Below are positions 38,591 through 51,600 of a stretch of DNA of 64,000 nt, piece after piece. The stretch's first letter is position 1; every line of letters begins with the position of its first letter. The notes below the pieces were generated by a model. It searched no databases and had not been told where the DNA came from. It saw only the letters and a list, made by a program, of their open reading frames with translations. A program made the position numbers and the translations under genes. This stretch comes from Lentinus brumalis (lineage: Eukaryota > Basidiomycota > Agaricomycetes > Polyporales > Polyporaceae), in contig MARA01000009.1 of NCBI GenBank assembly GCA_001792895.1, positions 186,001 through 250,000 on the forward strand. The letters run 5' to 3'.

Positions 38591-40414
38591 CTGCAACGTT
38601 GCCCCGCTGTTCACACCGCCTGCCGAAGGTGGTTTCATCTCGCGTCGCCATCGGTCCATACGCACGTAATCGCCCGCGGCCTGCGGTACGCAACCGTCCG
38701 TTCAGCCGACCCCCTTCAGTCGACTGAACACGGCTTTGTAGCGTCTGACAGAGGAATGTCTGCCGCTTCGTGTCACACTGTTCGCGCTCCTGCAGCTTTA
38801 TCATCATTCCCTTGTCCCCTGCTTGTTGCTCGACCCATCTCAGTTTAGTCCCACTCTACCGGTCGAGCTTCAATCCGCCAGCCACGTCCGAAAGACGACC
38901 CATAAAGCTTGAAGAGCAGCCCTGAATCTCCGCCTGCCTTTCACCTCACCAGTTTTAAACATACATATCTCTGGGAAGCGCGGACGTTCTCATCGGTAGA
39001 TGGCCGCCGTGCGATCTCCAACCAAATCAACCATGCATTGGATATTGCCAAGTAAACAAGTCAGGCAAGGTATCCGAAATTGCACGCCCCAGCCGCGCTC
39101 CCCTGCTTCCCGTCCTCCGCTCTATCAGCCGATCTACAGGGGAAATATCTCCGCTTCCTCAGGAGTCATCAGTCAGTTCGGACTGCTCGAACGTCCACTT
39201 CCACTGCCACTCCTGGCTCACCACCACGCCCCGTCGCTCAAGGACCCTCCCTCCTTGCAGCGGCCTCGATACTCCACCAGCTGTCATATCTCCGTGCACG
39301 ACGGTCAGCAGTCAGCAGTACCCAGGACCTCCGACGCATCGTCCACCCACGTCTGCGTCTGCGTCCGTATGCGCGTTTCAAACCCGCCTGCATCAGCACA
39401 GGTAACGGCACTCACAGGAGTACACGGGCACATCGCAGGGATTGGACGGATCTGAATCGCGTTGTCGACGGATAATCCTAGTGTAGCAGAGGCGGCATAT
39501 TATCCGGCAGATCCTGGGGCCTTTCGTGCGTCCCAACATCCGGGGGCAGACTCGCGGACCACGGGACTTACAGTACTTCTTGTACTCTTCCATGCTGCCG
39601 TTCGAGTAAGGATGTCCGCTCTGTGCAGACCACGCCTGGGATTGCAACAATCACTTCTTTCACGTCACTACATGCTACATACTTATCTGCGACAGTACGT
39701 AAATAACAAGCGGGAGGAGGGGGATAGAATCTCGAGTGGTTACTGGCAAGTAAGTATACCGGCAGACGACCGGAGACCAAAACAAACAATACAATTCCAC
39801 AAGACACTCGAGAGATGTCGATGATGAGCTTGCGTGGACGAGAAGTTGACGAGAAGACACTGTTCGGAGTGCTCGAGACCTCGGAGGAACTTAAGTGCGT
39901 TGAAACGCTCGACAACCAGACGACGAGAGCAGCAGATCCAAACGTACATGGACGCACGTATTGCTCCAGCAGCTCGAACCCGAGTGCGGAACACACCTCG
40001 TCGAACCTCCCAGCCGCACCATCGCGACAGCCGCTCGAAATTCTGCAGTAGGGGAGTGCAGGAGGAAGTAACCGACAAGCCGCACCAGCACGAGGCCGAG
40101 AGAATCGCGTCGGGTTGCTGTCTCAGTCTCTGATATCATTTGGTACAGTCGCATGATATCTTCCAATTCGTTGTGGTCGGTTAGTGGACCATCCCGGAGC
40201 ATACCACAGAGGAAGGGGGCGAGCATCAGAGCGCCAGCGCATAGTACAACGGATAGCTGGCAACGAGAGGGATGGGAGGAACCTACCGACTTACCTACCG
40301 AGCTTAAGGGTAGCGGTGGATCTCCTGCCGCCAAAGGTTACGATTTGACGTTCGGAGGTACCTCGAGGAGAGTACGTTTGTGCAAAAAGCAGACGTAGCA
40401 TACAAATACCCATA
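38591..40414. other. Gene-poor region with HNH-family relic
   Basis: 1.8 kb between the stops of MTQ1 (+) and the RING-CH gene (-). The only recognisable content is the decayed HNH-family fragment at 39948-40242 (listed separately). Plus-strand open frames at 39000-39475 are Arg/Ser/Pro-rich and not coding-like. Confidence 0.55.
39948..40242 (-). pseudogene. Frameshifted relic of HNH-nuclease-like family gene
   Basis: On the minus strand ATG 40242 opens MRWRSDARPLPLWYAPGW, matching MRRWTSEPRALPLGPGW of the 22517 gene. The match then moves to another frame (MRLYQMISETETA ... LVRLVGYFLLHSPTAEFRAAV, versus RIYHKVLEVESA ... VRTRLVGYFILYAPTPESLAAV), and back again for EVCSALGFELLEQYVRP (versus QVCYELGNVLLEQFVRP). 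The last part ends in a gt donor at the same codon position as the intact gene. At least two frame changes and no recognisable downstream exons show that it is dead. Confidence 0.75.
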
Positions 40415-42192
40415 CTACACAGCCGGGACATCTGCGGGTACCGACGGCGCACCTTGCCCAGCACCAGCACCAGCAGTCTCTGGGTGTAGTGGCCGGTCAA
40501 TAAGGTCCAGCTCCCGAATATCGACCCCAGCAAAGGAGCGGCTCTTCACTCTGCGAGATTCGAGCTCACGCTTCGTCAGGTACAAGTGCAGAAGACGCAC
40601 ACAGTCCTTGGCCTATACAGGTGTCAGTTCCATAATACACGCAAGCGAAAGACGAATACGCACGACGACAAAGAGCCCCAGCCCGACTGCATTCCGCCAC
40701 CACACCGGGTCCGCGGCGTTCCACGTTGGCGTGCCCCCAGCCATGATGTGCAACCCCGCGACCATCCCGGAGCCGACCTGCTTCAGCAGCCCCGCGTTGC
40801 TCCCCGGAGGTCCGTCGTACAGCCGTATCGCCGGTGCCGCAGGTGCAGGGTGGTCGCGGATCGCAAGGAATGCACGCAACCACGAGGAGTGCTTAGACAG
40901 ACGGTACAGCAGCGACCCCATCCGCGCAGAGATTGTCGGGATGAGCAGCGCGCCGCCGATGAATCGCCCTAACGAGGAGGTCGTCACACGCAGGGTGCGC
41001 TCAGCTGCAGCGACGTTATCATCGCCTTCGTTTCCCTGTTGTTGAGCCTGCGCACCGCCTTCCGCATCCTGCGGGTTCACCTGTTGGATGTTCGCACCAA
41101 TATGGACGCGGAGGGGCCCAGGGCCCTCCTCACCGAGGGCCAAGACGACGCGCCTGATGGGCCCGGCGGCCCCTCCTGCGGACTCAGGGAGCGTGCCCAT
41201 GACATACTTAGTGAGGGTGTTAAAGAGGCGACGGTAGGCGATGCGGATGAAGGGGAGGAAGACCATGGCCATGAACGGGGTTGGAGGCCAGGCGATAGGT
41301 GAAGTGAAGGGGGACGACGAGCCTTGTGGCCAGGCCGACGAGGTTGAGCGCCACCGTGATGACGGTGATGCAACGGATGAAGATGAGGTGCGGACAGGTG
41401 GGGAGGACGACCATGTAAGGAAGAGAGGGACGAGCGGGAAGCTGTCGAAGAGGCGTGTACGGGACAGGATGAGCGAGAAGGGGATGATGGGGAGGTGGAT
41501 GAAGGCGTGCCAGGGCCAGTTCGACGGCTCATCGGTCAGGAGGAGGTTGTACATCTCCTCGCCCAGGAATTCCTTCACCGCAAATGCGCCATAGGATGTC
41601 GCGACGACGTATATTGCTGTTCGCCGCGGTTAGCACTTCGTCATGGAACTAAGGTCGCTCAGGCGATGGCCACAAGGAACACTCACTGAAGCCAAACGAA
41701 GTCGCCAAACTCACAATACCCACAACTGTCACCACCTTTCCGGCAGTAGACAGCGCATCGTTGAAGGCATTGAGGAAGCGCAGAATGCGCGGGTTTTCAC
41801 TCTCGAGCTCATAGGTCGCGCCACACTGAGGACACTTCAGCGCGTTGTTTGCCTTGCCGGGGTCCTGTTGTGCGGCTTTAATCCATTGCAACAAGCAGGA
41901 CTCGTGCGCAACGAGGGTGCAGGAGCAGGGGTGCGTCCATGCGCGGGGAGGGTCTTCCGGGTCTATGTCGTATATCGCGGCAGGTAAGAGCGCAGAAAGT
42001 GAGTCGATAATATGGACTCAACCAACAACCAAGATACGCACTGTCAAATCGCTCCTCTTCGCGGCAAATATAGCACAGTTTCACCTATGGGTAGACTGGC
42101 ATGAGTAGGAGGTTGGGCGGTGGCACGAGCGTCGCGCGTACACGGAGATCGTCGACGGTGGGTACCCGTTGAGGCTGCGCCACTGTCGCCAT
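40415..42192 (-). CDS. RING-CH (MARCH-type) membrane E3 ubiquitin ligase
   Basis: Start ATG 42192 gives MATVAQPQRVPTVDDLR; splicing gtacgcgcg...acccatag adds VKLCYICREEE. The RING-CH finger is C-x2-C (CYIC), THPCSC, H-x2-C (LVAHESC) and C-x2-C (LKCPQC), that is C4HC3. Membrane spans follow: VGIVSLATSFGFTIYVVATSYGAF, HAFIHLPIIPFSLILS, LFDSFPLVPLFL, AMVFLPFIRIAYRRLF and more distal hydrophobic segments (VWWRNAVGLGLFVV). The end AKDCVRLLHLYLTKRELESRRVKSRSF is typical of fungal MARCH5-like proteins; ER or mitochondrial outer membrane is the inferred site. Odd: between about 41277 and 41425 the frame with hydrophobic, GC3-rich codons is one base off the flanking frame, pointing to two compensating indels. 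Confidence 0.82.
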
Positions 42193-42509
42193 TGCGTGAC
42201 AAGTACAGACGAACGAGATAGTCTGCGACAAGAAGAGAGCGCGACGAAAGCTGCGGCAGGCAGGACGTGGTACACTGGTAGAAGGGAAGTCGGTGAGACG
42301 CGTGCCACACACGCGCGCTCGCGATGTGACGACATTGCCGCGGCTTCACGCAGGCCACCGGCATGCAGGTACGTTCAAGATGAGCATGAATACAACCGCG
42401 CATTCGACGCGGACATGTGTCATATACGTAACAAGATACGCCTCTAGTGCTACAGATTGTGGCAAGGGGAGTACACCAGCAGATTCTACAACAAGAGCGA
42501 TGGCGCAGC
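42193..42509. promoter_or_regulatory. RING-CH gene upstream / GCD11 downstream region
   Basis: 317 bp between the RING-CH start and the GCD11 stop, both minus strand. No element recognised. Confidence 0.4.
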
Positions 42510-44284
42510 CTAGTCCACCTCGAGCACAGTCCCGCGTTGTACACTTCCCCATCCTGCACACACACGAGGGTGAGCCTTCCGCAGATCACAAAAATAGACG
42601 GAAGGGGGGACACTCACCAACCAACCGCCAGTGCTTCTCGATACGTCTTGAAAGCGCGACCTTCTCGCCAACCTCGGTACACGCCGGCGACGTGAGCTGG
42701 ATCTTTGCCAAGTCGCCCTTCACACTCAGGACACGACCGCCAGTAGACGTTGAGCCGATGTTGATAAGGAGAAGTTCGTTCTTGACGAGCTTCGACACCT
42801 TCGTCTGCTTCTTGTCCTCCGTCTTGACACCTAGTAGTCGACGGAGCAAGAACAAGCTGATCTCCAGCTCTGCACATTCCGTTAGTCCCTACGCCAGGCT
42901 ATGCAAGGAGGAGTGAGACATACCGGTGAAGATCTTGGGCAGCTTGCCGACCGCACCCAACACTTGACCAACAAGACGGTCCGCACGGCAGAGTGTCGGA
43001 TCGATGCGCGTACCCACACCAATCAGACCGCCCGGAACAGCAAATTGCAGGTGGTTGCTCTCCGCATGGAGCGAAACGATCCTTGAGAAGATCGGCTTGC
43101 ACCGGTTGCGGCCCTGCGAGTCCTTTGTAACGATACCTGGCCTGATCTCCACCTCCTGGCCAAGGCGGAGGACACCCGTAAGGATGGAGCCACCAGCAAC
43201 ACCTCCCTTGAGCTCGTCGACCTCCGCACCGGGCTTGTTGACGTCGAACGAACGGATGACAATCAAACGAGGGTCGGCGGTGAAGTCGCGGACGGGGATG
43301 GGGATTCGTTTGACGATGTACTCGTTGACCGCGTCAATGTTGTACTTGAGCTGCGCAGATATGGGGACGATGGGTGATGACTCGGCGACGGTACCTACAT
43401 ATGGGCGCGCGTCAGAGGAATCAACCTGGGGGCACTGTGCAAACGGACGCACCCTTGACGAACGCGACGATGCTCTTGTGGTGCTCCAAAGCCTGCTCCT
43501 CCTTGATGAGATCGACCTTGTTCTGGAGGATGATGATGTTCTCGAGCTTCATGATCTCGACAGCGGCCAAATGCTCGGACGTCTGCGGTTGAGGGCACGT
43601 CTCGTTACCGGCGATGAGGAGTAGGGCGGCGTCCATGACCGCGGCACCGTTAAGCATCGTAGCCATCAGAATGTCGTGACCGGGACAGTCGACGAAGGAG
43701 ACATGGCGGACGAGCTTCATGCGGGAGTTGCAGCCTGGACGCTCACAGGGCGGGTTGTCCTCCTTGTCGGAGCGGTAGGACCTGTAGCATCCTGGTCGGG
43801 GGCACGCCTCGTTTTCGCACTTGTAGATCTATGCACCGAGGGAAGAGATGAGCAATACGAAGGGTGTCTGAGTACAGAAAAGACGCACTTTCGCATTAGC
43901 GTAACCGAGCTTAATGGTGATATTCCGCACAAGCTCGTTCTTGAATCGAACGGTCATGACTCCTGAGATGGCCTTCACGACGGTTGATTTACCGTGAGCG
44001 ACATGGCCGATCGTTCCTGTCCATCCCATGCACATCTCAGCAACAACTCGCGATGCTCCGTCATCGAGACCCCATACCCAAGTTAATCGTGGCCTTGAGG
44101 TCAAAGTATAAGAACAGGATACAACGGACGACATGCGCAAGCGTACCTGTTTTGAGATAACCTCTGGAGACAACGGGGTAAGTTTTGAAGGGTCAATGTC
44201 GATCTTGACAATCTGCTCCGTGTCGCTCTCGTCCTCGCTATCGCTCTCCTCATCAACCTTGCGTCTTGTCTCGTCTCCAGGCAT
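42510..44284 (-). CDS. GCD11: Translation initiation factor eIF2 gamma subunit
   Basis: GTPase subunit of eIF2, which delivers initiator Met-tRNA to the 40S ribosome. Start ATG 44284 ([19 protein letters not shown], acidic); SPEVISKQ joins ATINLG then [18 protein letters not shown] (G1 P-loop). A zinc-ribbon insert [15 protein letters not shown] ... [11 protein letters not shown] has four Cys. DCPGHD (G3), NKVD (G4) and SAQLKYNID (G5) are present, with domain II/III motifs [23 protein letters not shown] and [26 protein letters not shown]. The last short exon completes [24 protein letters not shown]. Typical order and length (about 465). Confidence 0.96.
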
Positions 44285-45456
44285 ATTGGCGTTTCGTTTG
44301 CAAAGATTCGGGGAGAAGAGTCTGAGTAGGGAGGATGAGGGCGAGGAGAGATGAGATCTTGCCGAACGCACCTCGCCAGCGCTTCGCCTTCTTCGACTCG
44401 ACCCAGTCACACCGCGTCACGCAGCAGTGTCACGTCCTTGCCTGAGCGCTGGCAAGCTTCCGAGTCGAGGTGAGTTGTTCCTTCTCCTCTGACACACAGC
44501 TCGGGGTGTCTTCAGCCCTCGTACACTTGTGAAAATTCTCCCAAACAAGCATAGCAAGCCGACCAGCTCTGATTTCGTGTATGTAAGGCTGATTGACTGA
44601 CGAGAAAGCACAGCGGCGGGCCGCGTGGGCTCGAGGCTGCTGCCCCTCTCAGACGAACACCGTTGGCTAGCATAAGTCCAATAATGCTTTTCTCGTGTTC
44701 TAGATTGCCGCTGCACCTCGGTTTGGATTGCAAGCATGTCGCCATGCCTCTGGTGCCGGGGACATTGGCAGCACAAAGTTAGCCTCCGGCAGGTGCCACT
44801 CGAGTAATCAGCCTCAGCTTCCTGGGCAGCTTCAAGCCCTGCGCGACGATCTCTTTGACTCCCACCCCCATCTGCTCTGGTGCTCTCGACTTGCTCTCGT
44901 TGCTCTCGCATCGCTTTCGACTTGCTCTCGCCAAACACCCTTCACCACTGCTCTCGATCTGCTTTCGACATGCTCGCTCTCGTGCTTGCCGTCCTCTTCC
45001 AAATTCATCTTGCCTCGGCACCGGCACTCTATGGGCATGGTCAGGGGGTCCTGATCACCACGTTACCCCTCCTTGCAGCCGTTACCGTCGTCCCTAGTCT
45101 GGCACTCATCCGGTCTGGCTCCCAATCATCTGGCACTGCCCTCTCCACGCTGCCCATCAAACCCCATCCACACTTAGTCTATATTGGAAACTGTCGTGTA
45201 CTGGAGAGCCGCACTACAGGACGACTTCGTAAATTTTGAGTCGGCCGCCAGTTCATATTGGTGTCGATGAGAACATTTATTGTATGTCTACTCAAGTACT
45301 CAACCTGGCCGCCCGCGTGTGCATGTGCAGTGGAGTACATTGACAACATATAAATAATCGACGAACATCAGAGGGATCATATAGGGTAGTCAAGCGATCT
45401 CGGGGCACAGTGCAGGTCTGACCATGAGCAAGCCAGAGAAAGTAAACGCGACGAAA
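44285..45456. other. Intergenic region with gctctcg-rich tract
   Basis: About 1.2 kb between GCD11 (start) and the MFS gene (stop). Positions 44875-44990 are built of gctctcg and gctttcgac(a/t)tgctctcg units. A plus-strand frame from ATG 44970 (89 codons) has a hydrophobic start and ALYGHGQGVLITTLPLLAAV, faintly like a fragment of a DUF6533-type membrane protein. It is too short to call. Confidence 0.4.
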
Positions 45457-47616
45457 TCAGTTATACTCGACCGCTGTGGCACGCTCGACTAGCCGTCCCT
45501 TCTCGGCGGACTGAACTTTGCCGACAAGGTGTATCATGTTCTCGTCGTCCTCGACGCGCCTGTTCTTCGCATCCAAAGCCCACTTGGAATCCATGTCGGT
45601 ATGCAGCGGCAAGCCCTTCATCATGAGAGACGACAGGAATCCGACGCCGGCGACTCCGATCATGACCTTCCACAGCACCTGCAGGCTCTTCGCGAACGCA
45701 TCCTGCACCTCACCCTTCAGCGGCTCTGGAAGGGTCGGAATCTGAGGAATGAGCGAGTAGGCGATGGCCGCGCCCTCCGGGAAGTTCGCGAGATAGTCCG
45801 CGGGATGCGACGCTTGAGCTCGTTCTGCAGCACAGTCCCTCCAATTGTGATGCCCCAAACCTATGTAACCGTTTGCAATTGTGTCAGTCAGTGATAGCGC
45901 AATAAGGCTGTTCAGGCTCACCCCAGCAAACGAACGAATGAACTGGAAGAAAGCAATGGCCTGCGCATTGGAGGCGGCAGGAAGCGGTGCTAAGACGGGA
46001 AACATGACGGTGGTGAAGCCGCATCTGCAGAGAAAACGTACTCGTTAAAGTCAATCAATACTGAAGAGACCAGCTTTACTAACCCAATCCCGACACCAAG
46101 GACAACTTCGAAACCAACCACACGAGCAGTGCTGTCCGTGGCCCCTAGAGTGGAGGCTATGCCAAACCCGATGAGTGCAAGACACCATCCGAACCATAGC
46201 TGTGGTCGGTACCGGTGCAACTTCGCGACTGCGACGCCCGATATGATAGACGTCGGTGAGAGTGCTGCGAACCCCATTGCGAGAACGCCAGAGTGGACCG
46301 GGGTAGCATCCTTGCAGCCTTGGAAGTAGACCGCCATGTAGTCTGACAGTGCGGCATGGACATCGGAGGTCAGTGCGGGGGTTCGAAGGATGTTCGAAGA
46401 GTCGCGCCCACTGACAGATAACTGCAAGGCAGACAATCGTGATCAGGAACGTTTGGAGGTAGCTGTATGTGACGTCAGCTTGGGTCGGATGAGAACGAGT
46501 CCGTGCTGTCTCGCTCACCCGCTCAGACTGGTACGGTTTGACATCAGAGACAATGGGACCTAAGTAGTAGGCAATTTGTCGGTCAATGTGACTTTTCATA
46601 AGCAGCCACAGCTTACCATGGGATAGGTAGCCCACTTGGCCTCCCACAAGAGGAACAGTCCTAGAATCCCGAGTCCAAGAATGAGAGGGACCAGTACTTT
46701 AGCAGAGTTCCAAGGGGCAATGACACCACCCCATGACAGCGCAATTGTGCACGCAGCCGTTCCCCGACGACCAGCGCGTTCCCACTGTCGCCCATTTCAG
46801 GTCAGTGCCATATGGCGACAGGGTCCGAGTAGCGTCACTTACACCCAATCCAACCGCTTGAACTTCTCCGAGAACGTCCCAGGGGGCGTAGGAAGTTTGA
46901 GGAACACCAAGACGAGCCCGCCCGCGACGCCACAGATGGGTAGATTGAGATCTGAATAGCGGTTATCCCACCGAACGTATACATAGTGACGGGACGTCAA
47001 CTCACAAAACAACCATCTCCATTGCCCTGTGGCTGCGAGGCTTCCGCCAACCACCGGACCGCTGACTCCAGCTATGCACCAAACACTGCAGAAGCCAGCC
47101 AGTCAGTTATGCCCGTATCCAGCAAAAATGCTACACTCACATGCCAAACAAGCTAGTGTAGATGCCCCGTTCTTGCAGGGTAGTCAAGTCGGCCAACACA
47201 ATGAAGGAGAGCGACTGGATGCCCCCGCCTCCCAGACCCTGCACGGTCCTGCCGGCAATGAGCATACCCATACTGCTTGCGCCGCCGCAGATTCCGCTCC
47301 CTAGCGCGAAGAGTCCCAGACAGATGAGCAGGGCCGGGCGGCGTCCGAATATTTGCGCCATTCCACCGCTCATGGGAAGCAGTGCGGTGGATGAGAGAGT
47401 GTAGGCGGACCCTACCCATACGAAGTCATCCGCACGAAGGTCATGGGCGATAGTCGGGAGTGCCGTGGAAACTGCCGTGAGCTCCAAGGCGGCGAGGAAG
47501 ACAGCAAGACACAAGGACAGGAAGATGCACCAGAATGCCCCTCCTTTCCGGGTCTTGGCGGCGTTAGGGAGGGGGCTCTGTTGAATCTTGTCAACGCTGT
47601 CCTCGTCGGAACTCAT
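45457..47616 (-). CDS. MFS transporter, DHA2-like drug:H+ antiporter family
   Basis: Plasma-membrane multidrug/toxin-exporter type carrier. Start ATG 47616 (MSSDEDSVDKIQQ). TM1 is FWCIFLSLCLAVFLAALELTAVSTALPTI with motif D1-like sequence; then FVWVGSAYTLSSTALLPMSGGMAQIFGRRPALL (motif A) and GRTVQGLGGGGIQSLSFIVLADLT (motif B), PVVGGSLAATGQWRWLFYLNLPICG (motif C). Later exons encode LQTFLITIVCLAVI, YMAVYFQGCKDATPVHSGV, LGVGIGL ... AIAFFQFIRSFAGVWG, ending LVERATAVEYN. About 14 hydrophobic spans expected, about 550 residues. Substrate cannot be read from sequence. It stands alone with no biosynthetic cluster. Confidence 0.9.
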
Positions 47617-48671
47617 CGTGCGTGAGGCAGCCCTCAAAGGGTACTGCTCTTAGGATAGAAACGGAAGTAGGTGACCGAATGGTCTGTGGCGTCCCTCGGG
47701 AAGAGGTTGTGTACCAGAAGGCGGCGTGACTTGTAGTTCAGAGGAAGAGAAGTGGGATATGGACTGCACGTCTCCTAGCGGACTGGCCGGGGCTTTATGA
47801 GGTACCAACCATTGGCTTCTGCTTCTATCACATCGGTCCGAGCGCGGAACGTGGTGGTAGCGCGAAGTTCAGAAGTCGCAACCTCTTCTGCCCCTAAGTG
47901 CAACAGATGTATCAGCGTCCCGCGAAACTGGTTGAATCTGGGACCGATATTGAAAACAAACCCTTCAGAACCTCCACGGTCCTTTGCCAACAGGTGTGAC
48001 CCATGGTATCGTAGGCGAAAGTCCTCCTGTTCGTCGCAACGTCCGTTATCGAGCGGGCTCGCTCACGGGGCGAGAGCGGCGAGACACGCTCTTCACGATG
48101 ACAGTTCCCGCGGGGACCCACAATTCTGCGCGCTGGATGCCCTTCGACCTGGGGCTCTCCATGGGAATCCCCCCATAGATTCCCGAGGCAGTGCCTTTGA
48201 GCAGTCCACTACAGGCAGCGCGATTCAAAGATACATCCGAATCAGCGCGCATGTGGTACGAGGCCCTGCATGCGCATGCGCACGCGGGCGATCTCTCACC
48301 TATGTATACCGCAGTAAACAGAGGCCCATTGCTGTCGCCAGTCTCGAGTCAGTCGGACAGCAGGGATCTTATGACTGAATGTGCGACGCAACACCATGGC
48401 CATGAAGTTCAGAAATTGGGTCAGGGTGGCACGGTGCCACAAAGCAGCTGGTGATTGGTAGCGACATGAAGATTCCCACGACTTGCCGAGTGAGTGACCC
48501 GTACCTCATGCCACGGCAGACAGTACTGAGACACACAGGTGGATCGATATCGAGTACACTGGTATGTGAAGGACTAGGACGGCTTAACCTTACAATGAAT
48601 AAGTAAATCAACAACTTCCCAGAGTCTCCATACGACGGCGAACAACGGGACATAACACACAGTAACAGGTC
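47617..48671. promoter_or_regulatory. MFS upstream region / SET2 downstream region
   Basis: About 1.05 kb between the MFS start codon and the SET2 stop. No gene recognised on either strand. It should hold the MFS promoter; no diagnostic element seen. Confidence 0.4.
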
Positions 48672-51600
48672 CTACCAGTCGGGAGGCGGGTCATCGTATA
48701 TGTTGGCGTATAAGGCCTGTCCCTCCGGATCAGGATCGTCGAGTTGCTTCTCTCGTATTCGCGGGTCGGAGGAAGAGGAGACGAGGGTAGGTGACGTCTG
48801 TCCCGAACCAGCGACCTCGTCTGGGCTGCCCGACCCAGAGGCGCGCGGACCGCCGTCGTCATCTGGGTGATCCCCATCCGCCTCGCCATCACTCCCATGG
48901 TCATCGGAGTGGTCGTCTGCGATGTCCTCATCTGGATCTAGGTCCATGACATCCTCGACAGTAGCTGCGGGAGCAGCCGAGTCGTCGTGCCTGCTGTCGG
49001 GCGTAGAGGACGAAGCGGCGGTGGAGACATGCTTGCGCCGCTTGCCCGACTTGTCGAGCTTTCGCAGCACCTTCGCGATGTATTCCTTGGCAAACTTCTT
49101 GATCTTGACCGTCTTCTCCTCCGAGAGCGTCTCCAGCCTGCCCTCTTTGTAGCTCGACGATTTCTTCTCCTTCTCCGCGATGGTATGCGTGAGCTGCGAA
49201 GGACGAACATATCAGTCAGTCTCGCTCGTCCATCCCCATCGAGACCAATAACGCAACATACCTCCTTGGCATACTTCTTGAACTGATCGTGATCCAGCTG
49301 GTCCTTGTACTTGGACATGCACTTGACCACGACCGCGCCGATGAGCTTCAGCAGTCGTTTCTCCTTGTTTGCCTCTTTCTCCTCCTTCGACAGCTTTTTC
49401 TGCTTTGGCTTCGAAGAAGACCCTGACGACTTCTTACGTGACTCCTTCCCGGATGGGTCGCGGCCATACGTCTTGGAGGCGCTGACCCAGCTACTTGTAT
49501 ACAATGAACGGGCAGGAACCTCGGGAGGAGGTGGAGGAGCAGGCTTGGGCTTGATGGCCTCCTCGGCGGCTTTGGCAGCAGCAGCAATGATAGCCTGGAC
49601 ACTCTGCTGCCGCCGGGCCTCCGCCTTGCGCTGCGCAGCCTCAATCTCCGCCCGACTGGGTGGTGGAGGAAGACTTTGTTCGGGAGGAGGCGTCTTTCGT
49701 CGCACCATCTCCGAGGGCAGGACAAACTTGGGAAGATCGTCTCGTGGACGAGAACGTTTCGACGGCCGCTCATCGTCGTAGTCATAGGCGAGGTTGAACA
49801 CACTCTCCTTCGGTGAGTCGTCGTCATCCTGCAGGACAATCAGTTACGTCGTTGCAACACAGGCCGGACATACGGACCAGCCCCTTCACGCGCTTCGGTA
49901 TCCGATAAGCATACTCCAAGGACTCCCACTGCGACAAGAGCTTCTTGGCAAGTTCGGCCACAGCTTCATTGTCCGATTCTGCGCATTTCTGCACAGGCAC
50001 ATTCACTTTGGAGTCCTCGACCTTGTTGCGCTGGATGAGCGGCCAAGTCATCATGCACTCCATAGCCTGCGAAGACGGTCAGCACGTAAGGTCAGCTTGG
50101 AACTAACGCCAGCCCAGCTCACTAGAGTCATGATCTCGACGTCTTCGTGGTAATCCTCAAGTATGTTCGTCATAACACTGAAACCACGCAAACGCATGAT
50201 TTGACGAAGAGCGGAAAGGTCCCCGGTCAACTGATACGGGTGTCAATGCAAGCAGTATGCCCGAGGATTCAAAAACAACATACCTTGATACGCATCAACA
50301 GCTTGACCAAGACCTTTCTGCTCTGGGTTTGACGCATAGCTTGTACAACCTTCGGCACGTCTTTGAGAACGAGGGGTTTGAGGTCGGGCTACAAGGACCG
50401 TTAGCATAATTGCGCTGCAGGGGAGGTGTGGGACACGTACGATGAAGTCCTCGTCCAGCTTCTTGCCCTTCTTCTTCTTGTTGCCCTTGAGACCGAACTG
50501 CTCGACCTCTTCGGCTATACCAAGAGCTGTACGCGACGTGAGACGACTGGCTAACAACAACAAGAGCACACGACGTACCGTCAAGGTAAAGATCGTCCAT
50601 GGCAGCGAGGTCAGTCTGCGTCTTGCCACCGATGAACCCTACGCAGTTGGGCTCTCCGCAGTAGCATATCTGCGCGTCGTGACCATATCTGTCGACGTTG
50701 TAGTTGAAGGTCAATTCCTCGTCCTTCTTGATCAGGCGGTTCGCAAAGATGCCCATTCGAACCCGGTCGCCAACGGTCCACTTTGCGACATAGCAGTTCG
50801 GATTACAACTGTGATTAGCGAACCGGCCGATACCACCGCGCTTAGTTGCGTCGATGTACTACAGACATATGCTCAGTACTTGTCCTTGTGGGACAGCCAA
50901 ACGGGCATACCTCGTCCTTTTGCAGCATCATGAAGTAAAAATGGCGAATGCCTTCTTCCGCATATTGTCGCATTCGCTTGAGGAATGATGGTTGGCTCAC
51001 CACATCGCCGACGTACTCGTAGATGAAGGTATCCCTACGAAGCCGTCAGCGGGGAGATGCCAGGGACATGGACGCCGTACGCACTTGTGCAGATCAGCGG
51101 CAGCGCGGAGACCAAAGCCCTTCATCTCAGTCTTGACGATGTCGATGGGAGCATACTGTTTGCGCTGGAAGCTGCGAGGGGTCAGACCAACCAGCAGGGG
51201 GCTCGGCACATTAGACGTACCGCTGGTTCTGACAGTACGATCTACATCGACAATCGTCCGGCATACATTCAACCTGCGTCAGCCTGTTGATACAATCCGA
51301 GTTGTGGCCGCATGCAGCATCGGGATCGTCGTGACCTAGGTCAAAGAATACGACTCAGCAACTGAACGAACTCCAAAATGTCAACAATATTGGACGATGA
51401 GCTACAACGCAGATCCCGAGCGGCCCTGTCGGCTCCTGTCAACATCTAGGCCAGCGCAATGCTGACAGGAGCCATATACTATGTTTGTGCAAGCACGACG
51501 GGGAGAAGGGCAGAAGACTGCGACGTGAGCGCTCACTGCTCGGGGGACGCTCGGCCCTGCCAAATGGCAGAGAGCCCCACTGCACACGGCGAACATGCAA

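Noticed and set aside
44970..45239. Possible DUF6533-like fragment (ALYGHGQGVLITTLPLL)
   Set aside because: Only about 20 residues resemble the family and the rest does not; too weak to call a pseudogene.
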